Assembly (NCBI GenBank): GCA_026225115.1
Contig: JAMFSE010000122.1
Location: forward strand, 1 to 64,000
Source: Rhodovastum atsumiense
Lineage (GTDB): Bacteria; Pseudomonadota; Alphaproteobacteria; Acetobacterales; Acetobacteraceae
Length of the DNA: 64,000 bases
Direction: 5' to 3'
This document shows positions 1-8,502 of this stretch, piece by piece (the first letter of the stretch is position 1; every line of letters starts with the position of its first letter). Under the pieces are notes generated by a model. It ran no database searches. It saw only the letters and a program-made list of their open reading frames with translations, and was not told the DNA's origin. Position numbers and translations under genes: made by a program.

Positions 1-1
1 A

Positions 2-154
2 ACCAGCATCATCTGGGGCGGTGCGCTATTCGGCTCCAAAAACTTCACAATCGGCGAAGGCGTGCTTATCAATAAGCGGTTCTATTTCGATGGAAGCGCC
101 CGGCTGACCATTGGCAAGAATGTTCAATGGCACCAGTCTAGCGACGATGCTTAA
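2..154 (+). CDS. C-terminal fragment of a hexapeptide-repeat (left-handed beta-helix) acyltransferase-like protein, truncated by the window edge
   Basis: Open frame from the window edge (TSIIWGGALFGSKNFTIGEGVLINKRFYFDGSARLTIGKNVQWHQSSDDA*) with hexapeptide-like I-G-x-x-V/F periodicity. Confidence 0.5.
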   Translation, partial: TSIIWGGALFGSKNFTIGEGVLINKRFYFDGSARLTIGKNVQWHQSSDDA

Positions 155-274
155 AAATTAACAGATTTCAAACACCGCCAGCGCGTAAAACCGGCGGCCA
201 GACAAATGCCAGACGCGACCGCGCGCCGCTGCCAAACCGCAAATATGGGAAAGGGTGGTTATTGCCGAATTAAC

Positions 275-547
275 TCAAGCGAAGAAATGAATGAATAGCC
301 CGACCAATCCAGCCCAGATCAATAACGAAACGGCAATCATCACCCTCAGGGCTGACCCCGGAGGAAGGCGCCGCAGCACGGGACGCCGCAGTCCGGAACG
401 AGAACGAATGAACTCATTCTCGAATTCGGCGAAGACCGTGTCTGGTGAACGATTGTCTTTCAAGAAATTCCCTGGATTCAACGCGTGGCGCGAACGATCA
501 CTTCTTAACCTTTTCGAATCGTAACCGAATATAACTAACAAAAGCAA
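275..547 (-). CDS. Small hypothetical protein with a C-terminal transmembrane segment
   Basis: 90-aa ORF ending in hydrophobic stretch VMIAVSLLIWAGLVGLFIHFFA; no recognised family. Confidence 0.3.
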   Translation of the reverse strand: MLLLVIFGYDSKRLRSDRSRHALNPGNFLKDNRSPDTVFAEFENEFIRSRSGLRRPVLRRLPPGSALRVMIAVSLLIWAGLVGLFIHFFA

Positions 548-726
548 ACGTAAACTTGCAGATTAAATAACAAAATGCACTTTTTGCCTCAGCGCCGCAC
601 CGGAAGCGTTTCCCCGGGAGCGCCGTACGCAGCCCCAAATTGCAGATTTTTGCTTCCATTAAGACAGCAAGCGCGCTACGGCAGGCAGGCTAAGCAACCA
701 ACAAACAAATCGGCCAGGGGGTTAAA

Positions 727-1026
727 ATGTCACGTATTTTTGTTATCGCTGGACTTATCTTGGCAATCGGATCTAGCCATGCTTTCGCCCAAAGCAATGA
801 CAGCTCACAGGCTTGTTACAATGATAACATCATCAATACCAACGGCCGGTCGATCCGAACGGGTTCCGGCCTAACGTTCCAGTCCTATCCGGGTTCCAGC
901 GCCACGCTCAGTTTCTGGGCGCCATTGGATAAAATCACTGTCTGCAGGCTCAGTGGTTCGGCGGTCGAAATAACCAATCTGAGCAAGAAGGACCAACAGG
1001 TTAAAGCGCTTAGAAAATACAACTAG
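727..1026 (+). CDS. Small secreted hypothetical protein
   Basis: 99-aa ORF with clear signal peptide (MSRIFVIAGLILAIGSSHAFAQ). Confidence 0.55.
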   Translation: MSRIFVIAGLILAIGSSHAFAQSNDSSQACYNDNIINTNGRSIRTGSGLTFQSYPGSSATLSFWAPLDKITVCRLSGSAVEITNLSKKDQQVKALRKYN

Positions 1027-1055
1027 CGCGTGCCGCATCCTAAATTGGACGGCGA

Positions 1056-1071
1056 TGGCATGAGAATTGCT
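1056..1071 (+). promoter_or_regulatory. Sigma-54 (-24/-12) type promoter for the ABC ATPase gene
   Basis: TGGCATGAGAATTGCT: GG-N10-GC, close to consensus TGGCAC-N5-TTGCW, about 70 bp upstream of the ATPase start. Confidence 0.6.
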
Positions 1072-1138
1072 GGACACAACGCCGAAGGCGCCTACGGCTT
1101 CAGCGCCGATGCGCCAGGCCGCCAAACAAGGATGAAAA

Positions 1139-1924
1139 ATGTCGGAGATTTTGCCGCCCGCCACCGCCCTCGTCGTTGAAAATATTCACAAAAGCTTCGG
1201 CCCTGTCGAGGTTTTAAAGGGCGTATCGGTCACCGCGCATGATCACGACGTCATCGCCATCCTGGGCAGCTCGGGATCCGGCAAAAGTACCTTCCTGCGC
1301 TGCATCAACCTGCTGGAAATGCCCGACCAGGGCCGGGTGATGATCAAAGGCGAGCTGATCGAAATGAAGGATTCCAAGCGGGGCCGCGGCGCCGCCAGCC
1401 CGAAGCAGATCGAACGCCTGCGCTCGCGCCTCGCCATGGTCTTCCAGCAGTTCAACCTCTGGGCCCATATGACCGTCCTTCAAAACGTCATCGAAGCCCC
1501 CATCCATGTCCTTGGCCTCGACCGTAAAACCGCCATCGCCAAAGCCGAGGCAATGCTGGAGAAAGTCGGCCTTTCGGCGAAACACCACGCCTACCCGGCG
1601 CAGCTCTCCGGCGGCCAGCAACAACGCGTCGCCATCGCCCGCGCCCTGGCCATGGAACCCGACGTGCTGCTGTTCGATGAACCCACCTCCGCTTTGGACC
1701 CCGAACTGGTCGGCGAAGTGCTGAAAGTAATGCGCGACCTCGCCAAAGAAGGCCGCACCATGCTCGTCGTCACCCACGAGATGGGCTTCGCCCGTGAAGT
1801 CGCCAGCCGGGTCATGTTCCTGCATAAAGGCCAGACCGAAGAAGAAGGCCCGCCAGGCGAAATCTTCACCAATCCCAAATCAGACCGCTTCCGGCAGTTT
1901 TTGTCTTCGACGCTGAAGCACTGA
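1139..1924 (+). CDS. Polar amino acid (His/Arg/octopine-type) ABC transporter ATP-binding protein
   Basis: Walker [10 protein letters not shown], signature LSGGQQQR, Walker [15 protein letters not shown]; HisP/OccP-like length and insert. Confidence 0.93.
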   Translation: MSEILPPATALVVENIHKSFGPVEVLKGVSVTAHDHDVIAILGSSGSGKSTFLRCINLLEMPDQGRVMIKGELIEMKDSKRGRGAASPKQIERLRSRLAMVFQQFNLWAHMTVLQNVIEAPIHVLGLDRKTAIAKAEAMLEKVGLSAKHHAYPAQLSGGQQQRVAIARALAMEPDVLLFDEPTSALDPELVGEVLKVMRDLAKEGRTMLVVTHEMGFAREVASRVMFLHKGQTEEEGPPGEIFTNPKSDRFRQFLSSTLKH

Positions 1925-1927
1925 GGG

Positions 1928-1959
1928 AAGCAGCCGCTTTTTTCAAAAAAGAAGTGCTT
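1928..1959. repeat. Repeat family A, partial copy A1; hairpin between convergent genes, possibly a bidirectional terminator
   Basis: aagcagccgcttttttcaaaaaagaagtgctt; matches one arm of the other family A copies. Confidence 0.6.
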
Positions 1960-1962
1960 GCC

Positions 1963-2667
1963 TCACCTTTTCTGAAAAGCCAGGAAATGCCCTTCGGCTT
2001 TTCTAAAACCGAAAATCAACGTGAATGAGATGCAGGCATACAGAATTGCTGCAACGGTGAAGGAGGCGAACGGGTTATAGGTTGCCGAATAGGCGTCATT
2101 GGCGATTTTCAGAATATCGGGCACCGTCGCCGTAAAGGCCAATGTCGTTGAGTGCAGCATCAGAATGACTTCGTTGCTGTAGACCGGCAACGCCCGACGA
2201 AGGGCGGAAGGTAGGATGATCCGGCGATAAAGTTTGGGGGTGGAATAGCCCAATGAGCGGGCCGCATCCACCTCGCCGAAATTCGTGTCACGGATGGCGC
2301 CGGCGAAAATCTCCGTGGTGTAGGCCCCGGTGTTCAGGCCGAAGGCCAGGATGGTGCAATCGATCCCCGAGCGGAAGAATTGGTTGAGGCTGGGCACATG
2401 ATGCACAAATTCTAGGCTGTACATGCCGGTATATATGACGAGCAACTGCACATAGAGCGGCGTACCGGTGAAAACGAAGCAGTAGAGCCAGACCGGCGCC
2501 CGGAACAGGAAATGTTTTGAGTTGCGGACGATCGCCAGCGGCACGGCCAGGCAAAATCCGATGATGCAGGCGGCAACCAACAGCCACAGCGTCATCGCGA
2601 CGCCGGTCATATTATATCCGTCGCTGTATAAAAACGCCTTGCCGTAGGTTTGGATGATGTAGATCAA
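1963..2667 (-). CDS. Polar amino acid ABC transporter permease (HisM-like)
   Basis: 234-aa polytopic protein with permease motif EVDAARSLGYSTPKLYRRIILPSALRRALP. Confidence 0.9.
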   Translation of the reverse strand: MIYIIQTYGKAFLYSDGYNMTGVAMTLWLLVAACIIGFCLAVPLAIVRNSKHFLFRAPVWLYCFVFTGTPLYVQLLVIYTGMYSLEFVHHVPSLNQFFRSGIDCTILAFGLNTGAYTTEIFAGAIRDTNFGEVDAARSLGYSTPKLYRRIILPSALRRALPVYSNEVILMLHSTTLAFTATVPDILKIANDAYSATYNPFASFTVAAILYACISFTLIFGFRKAEGHFLAFQKR

Positions 2668-3356
2668 AACACCACCTGGCGCACGCCGACGCTGAATTTC
2701 CGGGTCAAATAATACTGTACCAGCTTGGAAATCGAGGACAGGAACAGATAAATCAGCCCGGCAATGCTGGTGAAGAAAAATGTTCTGAATGTCCCTTCTC
2801 CGGCATTTTGCGATGCCTTCACCACATCCGTCAGGCCGATCAGCGAGACGAGCGCTGTGGATTTCAAAATCACCTGCCAGTTATTCGCCAGGCCCGGCAG
2901 CGCGTAGCGCATCATCTGCGGGAACAGGATGCGCCGGAAGGCGTAGAGCGGCTCCATTCCAAAGGCGCGGGCGGCTTCCATCTGTCCTTTCGGGACCGCC
3001 ATGAAAGCGCCCCGGAAGGTTTCGGTGAAATAGGCGCCGTAAATGAAACCCAGGGTGATGACCCCGGCGGTGAAAGGGTCGAGATTGAAGCCATCGAGAT
3101 TGAAATAATCCGTGGCGTCGTTGAGCCAGATCTGTAGCGAGTAAAAAATCAGGAGCATCAGCACCAGATCCGGCACCGCCCGGATCAGCGTCGTGTAAAC
3201 GGTCGCAATGGCAAACAAGGTGCGGCTTTTGGAAAGCTTTGCCGAGGCGCCGAGCAGGCCGAGCAGGAAGGAACCCAGAAGCGATAAAACTGAGAGCTCG
3301 ACGGTCGTGACGGCCCCTGCAAAAATCTGTGGCCCGTAACCGTCGAGTGAAAACAT
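2664..3356 (-). CDS. Polar amino acid ABC transporter permease (HisQ-like)
   Basis: 230-aa polytopic protein with EAA-type motif QMEAARAFGMEPLYAFRRILFPQMMRYALPG; overlaps the next gene by 4 nt. Confidence 0.9.
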   Translation of the reverse strand: MFSLDGYGPQIFAGAVTTVELSVLSLLGSFLLGLLGASAKLSKSRTLFAIATVYTTLIRAVPDLVLMLLIFYSLQIWLNDATDYFNLDGFNLDPFTAGVITLGFIYGAYFTETFRGAFMAVPKGQMEAARAFGMEPLYAFRRILFPQMMRYALPGLANNWQVILKSTALVSLIGLTDVVKASQNAGEGTFRTFFFTSIAGLIYLFLSSISKLVQYYLTRKFSVGVRQVVF

Positions 3357-3411
3357 TTAGCCTCCGGATATCAAAGCGGGCCGGCGGCGCGACGCCGCCG
3401 GCCCATTTTCG

Positions 3412-4215
3412 CTACTTGCTGCTTTCGCCGTAGACGTCAAAGTTGAAGTATTTCGCTTCAATCTTCTTATACGTGCCGTTGGCGATGATGGCGGCGATCG
3501 CCTTGTCGATATTCGCCAGCAGCTCCGGTTCATCCTTGCGAACGCCGATTGCGATGAACGAGCCAAGGACGTCTTTCGGGTCGGAGGTGACGTTTCCGGC
3601 AAGCAAATAGTCGCTGCCTTTGGGTGTCTTCAGGAAACCGTAATCGGCTTCGACAGAATCCTGCAGCGATGCGTCAAGCCGGCCGGAGAGCAAATCGGCA
3701 TAGACTTGATCCTGACCAGGATAGGATACCACCGTCACGCCTGCCGGCTTCCAATAGGTGTTTGCATAGGTCTCCTGGATGGTCCCGGATTCCACGCCCA
3801 CGGTCTTGCCCTTCAGGCTTGCCGCGGTCGGCACCAGGCCGGAGCCCTTTTTGGCGATCAGGCTGGTCGGCTCGTTATACATTTCGGACGAGAAATCGAT
3901 CTGCTGTTCGCGTGCAGGCGTCTTCGTCATCGAGGACAGGATGGCGTCGAACTTGCGGGCCTCTAGTGCCGGGATAATGCCGTCAAACCCTTGATTAACG
4001 AACACGCATTTGACCTTCAGCTCGGCGCAAATGGCCCGGCCGAGATCCACGTCGAATCCCTCAAACTGGCCGCTGGGCGACAGGCTCTCAAACGGGGGGT
4101 AGGTCGCGTCAACGCCGAATTTTATTTCCGTAAAGGCTTTAGCCTTGGCCGGCAGCTGCGCAGTGGCCGCGAATGCCATGCACGCCAGTGCAAAGGTCGT
4201 GAGCAGTTTCCTCAT
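3412..4215 (-). CDS. Polar amino acid ABC transporter periplasmic binding protein (ArgT/HisJ-like)
   Basis: Signal peptide, then [54 protein letters not shown], typical SBP_bac_3. Confidence 0.93.
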   Translation of the reverse strand: MRKLLTTFALACMAFAATAQLPAKAKAFTEIKFGVDATYPPFESLSPSGQFEGFDVDLGRAICAELKVKCVFVNQGFDGIIPALEARKFDAILSSMTKTPAREQQIDFSSEMYNEPTSLIAKKGSGLVPTAASLKGKTVGVESGTIQETYANTYWKPAGVTVVSYPGQDQVYADLLSGRLDASLQDSVEADYGFLKTPKGSDYLLAGNVTSDPKDVLGSFIAIGVRKDEPELLANIDKAIAAIIANGTYKKIEAKYFNFDVYGESSK

Positions 4216-4307
4216 AGAATCCTCCCAAAATATGCCAGCAGCCCGTCCCCAAGCGCGTTTGCGACCGGGAGCGGGCCTGGTGACAGGTTTAACTCAATAA
4301 AACAGCC

Positions 4308-4324
4308 TTGCAACTCTCATGCCT
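4308..4324 (-). promoter_or_regulatory. Sigma-54 (-24/-12) type promoter for the binding-protein/permease operon
   Basis: Minus strand AGGCATGAGAGTTGCAA: GG-N10-GC, almost identical to the site at 1056-1071; about 95 bp upstream of the start codon. Confidence 0.6.
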
Positions 4325-4481
4325 TGAACGCATTGGCCAGTCTGGCGGCGCTGCCGTGGGAGGAAACGCGCCGTATCGGTCCATGGGGCTAATCTGCGGG
4401 GCACCTGAAGCCAGGTCACCCGCCTGATCACGCATGGCAAGCCATCGACCGAAGCTAAGCGAAACTGGAATTAGCGGCGGC

Positions 4482-4751
4482 TCAGCCGGCGTTCGAATTG
4501 GGGCCGCCCTGGATTTCGCCGCGGACAGCATTCAACGTGCGCCAACGCTGCAAGGTCGCTTCGCGTACCGGGGTTGCATCGGTGAGGCTCGCACTGATCA
4601 AACGGTCGATGACATTACGGCGAAGTTCGGCTTCTCTGGCAATCGTATTCAACATTTTCAGTCTCCGGTCATAAGGGTCAAACACATCTTCTCTGACGGT
4701 CCGAAGGTGATCGTTAACGAAGGCGTAATTGGGGCGGACAACGTACATCAT
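4482..4751 (-). CDS. Hypothetical protein
   Basis: 89-aa ORF from internal Met (MMYVVRPNYAFVNDHLRTV...); hydrophilic and helical-looking, no family recognised; an opposite-strand ORF also exists. Confidence 0.35.
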   Translation of the reverse strand: MMYVVRPNYAFVNDHLRTVREDVFDPYDRRLKMLNTIAREAELRRNVIDRLISASLTDATPVREATLQRWRTLNAVRGEIQGGPNSNAG

Positions 4752-4891
4752 TAAGGCATGACAACGACCCGCTTCGCCACAAAAAAATATCTTTTGCTGA
4801 CCAATTTTCTTCAAGCAATCGCTTATTCCGTCTGTCCAAAAGGTAATGCCCCGGTGTAGATAGCGTTCATCTTAAAACCGATGGGAGCGAC

Positions 4892-5308
4892 ATGGGGCGG
4901 CCGGAATATTCATTAAAAACTCGTATCGTTTGCTTGATGGCGTTGATTGCCTTGGCCGGCTGCGGAATACCGGGGCAATCCGCTTCCAATCAATACGCGT
5001 CGCCGAACCTGGCTTCCGCGCAACCGCTCATCGGTTCCACCCCCAGCACGCTCAATGCCGAATTCGGACAGCCCGCTCTGCTGCGCGTCGATGGCGCGGC
5101 ACAGGTCTGGCTTTACCATTCGAGCAGTTGCGGCCTGAACCTTGTGCTTTACCCGGATGCCTCCGGCACCCCGCGAGTTGCCATGGCCAGCGCTACGGAT
5201 GGCATGGCCGCCGCCGACTGCACCGCCAGCTTAAGCCAGGCGCATTTCGACGCCGCCGTGAACCCGGCCGCCACATCGGCCGCTCTGGAGCACCCTGCCG
5301 CATCCTGA
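4892..5308 (+). CDS. Putative lipoprotein
   Basis: N-terminal hydrophobic segment with lipobox LAGC ([17 protein letters not shown]). Confidence 0.7.
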   Translation: MGRPEYSLKTRIVCLMALIALAGCGIPGQSASNQYASPNLASAQPLIGSTPSTLNAEFGQPALLRVDGAAQVWLYHSSSCGLNLVLYPDASGTPRVAMASATDGMAAADCTASLSQAHFDAAVNPAATSAALEHPAAS

Positions 5309-5336
5309 TAGACTGCCGGGGCAACGCGAGGATCAC

Positions 5337-6281
5337 ATGTCCGGCTTAAAAGTGGCGGTCCAGATGGACCCAATGACAACCGTCGACATCGACGGCGACT
5401 CGACCTTCGCCTTGATGCTGGAAGCAAGCGCCCGCGGCCACACGCTATGGCATTACGAGGTCAGGCATATGTGGCTGGACGGCGCCACCCTCAAAGCGAG
5501 GGTTCACCCGGTAACAGTTCAGCGGCAACCGGGCAATTTCTACCAGTTCGGCGAACCCGCCACCGTCAACCTCGCGGAGATGGACGTGGTGCTGATGCGC
5601 CAGGACCCGCCCTTCGACATGGGCTATATCACCGCCACCCATCTGCTCGAGCACATCCACCCCAAAACCCTGGTGGTGAACAACCCGGCCGCCGTTCGCA
5701 ACGCGCCGGAAAAACTGATGGTCATGCGCTTCCCCGAGCTGATGCCGCCGACGATGATCGCCCGCGATGTCGCCACCATCAAGGAATTCCGCGCCAGGCA
5801 TAACGACATCATCGTCAAACCGCTGTTTGGCAACGGCGGCATCGGCGTCTTCCGCCTCAAACCCGAGGACGAAAACCTCGGCTCGCTGCTCGACATGTTC
5901 TTCGCAGGGTCGCGCGAGCCGCTGATGATCCAGCGCTACGAACCCGCGGTGCGCGCCGGCGACAAACGCATCATCCTGATCGACGGCGAGCCGCTCGGCG
6001 CCGTCAACCGCGTGCCCGCCGCCGGCGACAGCCGCTCCAACATGCACGCCGGCGGCCGTCCGGAAAAAACCACACTCACCGCTCGCGAAGCCGAAATCTG
6101 CGCCGCCATCGCCCCAACCCTAAAAACCGAGGGGCTGCTCTTCACCGGCATCGACGTCATCGGCGACTACCTGACCGAAATCAACGTTACCTCCCCAACC
6201 GGCCTGCAACAAATCGCACGGTTCGATAACCTGAACCTGGCAGCAAATATCTGGGAAAAGATTGAAGCTAAGCGCAGGTAA
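5337..6281 (+). CDS. gshB: Glutathione synthetase
   Basis: [69 protein letters not shown]; full-length GshB pattern. Confidence 0.95.
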   Translation: MSGLKVAVQMDPMTTVDIDGDSTFALMLEASARGHTLWHYEVRHMWLDGATLKARVHPVTVQRQPGNFYQFGEPATVNLAEMDVVLMRQDPPFDMGYITATHLLEHIHPKTLVVNNPAAVRNAPEKLMVMRFPELMPPTMIARDVATIKEFRARHNDIIVKPLFGNGGIGVFRLKPEDENLGSLLDMFFAGSREPLMIQRYEPAVRAGDKRIILIDGEPLGAVNRVPAAGDSRSNMHAGGRPEKTTLTAREAEICAAIAPTLKTEGLLFTGIDVIGDYLTEINVTSPTGLQQIARFDNLNLAANIWEKIEAKRR

Positions 6282-6285
6282 GGAC

Positions 6286-6416
6286 AGCAGGTCTTTTTCT
6301 GAAGAAAAAGAACCAAAAAGACTCTATTACTCTGGAGCATGGGCGGTGGCCTCACCAGCGCCCATGCCCCGGCATACAGAAGTTTTTGCTTCTTTTTTTC
6401 AAAAAAGAAGCGCTTA
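6286..6416. repeat. Repeat family A, full copy A2
   Basis: gtctttttctgaagaaaaagaaccaaaaagact...ctggagcatgggcg...cgcccatgccccgg...agtttttgcttctttttttcaaaaaagaagcgctt; nested inverted repeat. Confidence 0.7.
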
Positions 6417-6442
6417 TTTTTGCTTCAAACGAGGATCAGTCC

Positions 6443-7489
6443 ATGAAATATAATCAGCTTGGCCGTACCGGCTTGTTCGTGTCCGAAATTTGTCTCGGCG
6501 CCATGACGTTTGGCGACAATGCCGAGGCCGGCCCGTGGAAGGCCATTGGTGCGCTTGGCCAAGGCGATGTGGATCAGGTTATTGGCCGCGCGCTCGGCGC
6601 CGGCGTCAATTTCATTGATACAGCGGATGTTTATGCCTTTGGCAGATCCGAGGAGCTGGTGGGTCAGTCTTTGAAAAATCTTGGTGTTGCCCGGGCCGAT
6701 GTTGTGATTGCCACCAAGGTCACCGGCCCGATGGGACCGCAGCCGAATAATCGCGGAGCCTCGCGCGGGCATATCATGGATTCCATTCATGGCAGTTTGA
6801 AGCGATTGCAGACCGACCATATTGATCTGTATCAGATCCACGCAAACGACCCGGTCACGCCGGTCGAGGAAACGCTACGGGCGCTGGATGATCTCATCTC
6901 CCAAGGGCTGGTGCGCTATATCGGCGTGTCGAACTGGCGGGCCTGGAAAATCGCCAAGGCGTTGGGGCTTAGCGAGGCCAAGGGCTATGCGCGGTTTGAG
7001 ACGTTGCAGGCCTATTATTCCATCGCCGGCCGCGATCTGGAACGCGAATTGGTGCCGATGCTGAGCGCGGAGAAACTGGGCCTGATGGTCTGGTCACCTC
7101 TGGCCGGCGGGCTGCTGTCCGGCAAATACGGGCCCGGGTCGAACGGACCGGAAGGGGCGCGCCGCACCGGTTTCGATTTCCCGCCGGTCGATACGGACCG
7201 CGGCTGGACCTGCATTGATGTGATGCGCGAAATCGGCAACGCGCATGGGGTGTCGGTTGCCCGGGTGGCTTTGGCCTGGCTGCTTGCGAAGCCCGCGGTG
7301 ATGAGCATCATCATCGGCGCCAAAACCGTGGCGCAGCTGGACGATAATCTGGCGGCGACAACATTGACGCTGACCGCAGATGAGATGGCGAGACTAGACG
7401 CCGTCAGTGCCTTACCGCCCGAATATCCGGGCTGGATGGAAACAATGCTGGAAGGTGCGCGCATTCCGCAGCCGTTCGTGCCGGATTAG
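6443..7489 (+). CDS. Aldo/keto reductase
   Basis: MKYNQLGRTGLFVSEICLGAMTFGD, NFIDTADVYAFGRSEELVG, HIDLYQIHANDP; AKR family. Upstream ORF extension lies in repeat A2, so the internal Met is preferred. Confidence 0.9.
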   Translation: MKYNQLGRTGLFVSEICLGAMTFGDNAEAGPWKAIGALGQGDVDQVIGRALGAGVNFIDTADVYAFGRSEELVGQSLKNLGVARADVVIATKVTGPMGPQPNNRGASRGHIMDSIHGSLKRLQTDHIDLYQIHANDPVTPVEETLRALDDLISQGLVRYIGVSNWRAWKIAKALGLSEAKGYARFETLQAYYSIAGRDLERELVPMLSAEKLGLMVWSPLAGGLLSGKYGPGSNGPEGARRTGFDFPPVDTDRGWTCIDVMREIGNAHGVSVARVALAWLLAKPAVMSIIIGAKTVAQLDDNLAATTLTLTADEMARLDAVSALPPEYPGWMETMLEGARIPQPFVPD

Positions 7490-8307
7490 ACCGCAACGTT
7501 ATCCAACAGCCTTACGGAACCGGCTCGCGCCGCTGTTATCAATCGGGCGGTGCGCGTCAGGGCTTCGATCGGCTCCAGCGATTGCGCATCCACCAAAGCC
7601 AGATATTCCGGCTGCATGCCGGCCGCGGAAATTTCCGCATTCGCCGTCGCAAGGGTAGCGACAACCGGGGCGCTTTCGGCAATTGCCTGCGCTGCGCGCC
7701 GCAATGCAGAATAAAGCGCCGGCGCGGCCGCGCGATTTTCCGCAGATAGAAACCGGTTGCGGGAGGATAGCGCCAGGCCATCCTGCTCCCGCACGGTAGG
7801 CACCGGCACTATTTCCACCGGCAGCAGCAAATCGGCGACCATCCGGCTGATCACCTGAATTTGCTGCCAGTCTTTTTCACCGAAATAAGCTGCCCGCGGA
7901 CGCACCTGGCCGAATAATTTGGCGACCACGGTCGCAACGCCGGTAAAATGCCCAGGCCGCAACGCCCCTTCCCAAAGGGTCGCCGGGCCGCCGACGGTGA
8001 TCGTGCTGGCGCCATCCGGCGGGTACATCTCCGAGACATGCGGCAGCCAGACCAGATCGCAGCCGGAAGCTTCCAGCTTCGCCAGATCGCCCGCCTCGTC
8101 ACGCGGATAGCGGGCAAGATCCTCGGTTGGGCCGAATTGCAGCGGGTTGACGAAAATCGAAGCGGCAACCCGGCCGGCAACCCTGGCGGCACTCACCAGC
8201 GCCAAATGCCCCTCATGCAGCGCGCCCATCGTCGGCACCAGGCCGAGTTCCAGCCCCAGCCCGGCGCGGGCGTCGCGTAGCTCCGATAACGTTCTGGCTA
8301 TCAACAT
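7486..8307 (-). CDS. panC: Pantothenate synthetase
   Basis: LVPTMGALHEGHLALV, SIFVNPLQFGPTEDLARYPR, AAYFGEKDWQQIQVI, LALSSRNRFLS. Confidence 0.95.
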   Translation of the reverse strand: MLIARTLSELRDARAGLGLELGLVPTMGALHEGHLALVSAARVAGRVAASIFVNPLQFGPTEDLARYPRDEAGDLAKLEASGCDLVWLPHVSEMYPPDGASTITVGGPATLWEGALRPGHFTGVATVVAKLFGQVRPRAAYFGEKDWQQIQVISRMVADLLLPVEIVPVPTVREQDGLALSSRNRFLSAENRAAAPALYSALRRAAQAIAESAPVVATLATANAEISAAGMQPEYLALVDAQSLEPIEALTRTARLITAARAGSVRLLDNVAV

Positions 8308-8343
8308 GGCGCCGCCCTTGCGCGAATTTCGCCGACACGTCTA

Positions 8344-8400
8344 GATCAATAGTGGTTTTAATTGAGTCGGCAGACTCAATTAAAACCACTGAAATTGATC
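8344..8400. repeat. Long near-perfect inverted repeat
   Basis: agtggttttaattgagtc-ggca-gactcaattaaaaccact (18-bp perfect stem), flanked by gatcaat/attgatc. Confidence 0.85.
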
Positions 8401-8412
8401 GCCAATACAAGC

Positions 8413-8448
8413 CTAGAGCGTGATTGACGTGAGGCAATCATGCTCTAG
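8413..8448. repeat. Palindromic REP-like hairpin (CTAGAGCrTGATTG type)
   Basis: ctagagcgtgattg-acgtgagg-caatcatgctctag; 14-bp stem with one mismatch. Confidence 0.75.
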
Positions 8449-8502
8449 AGGAAGCATACCGGCGGCATATTTGCGGCACGGCAACCCGGAGCATTCCAAG
8501 GC

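Noticed and set aside
1214-1825. 203-aa minus-strand ORF
   Set aside because: Antisense to the ABC ATPase gene, no family resemblance
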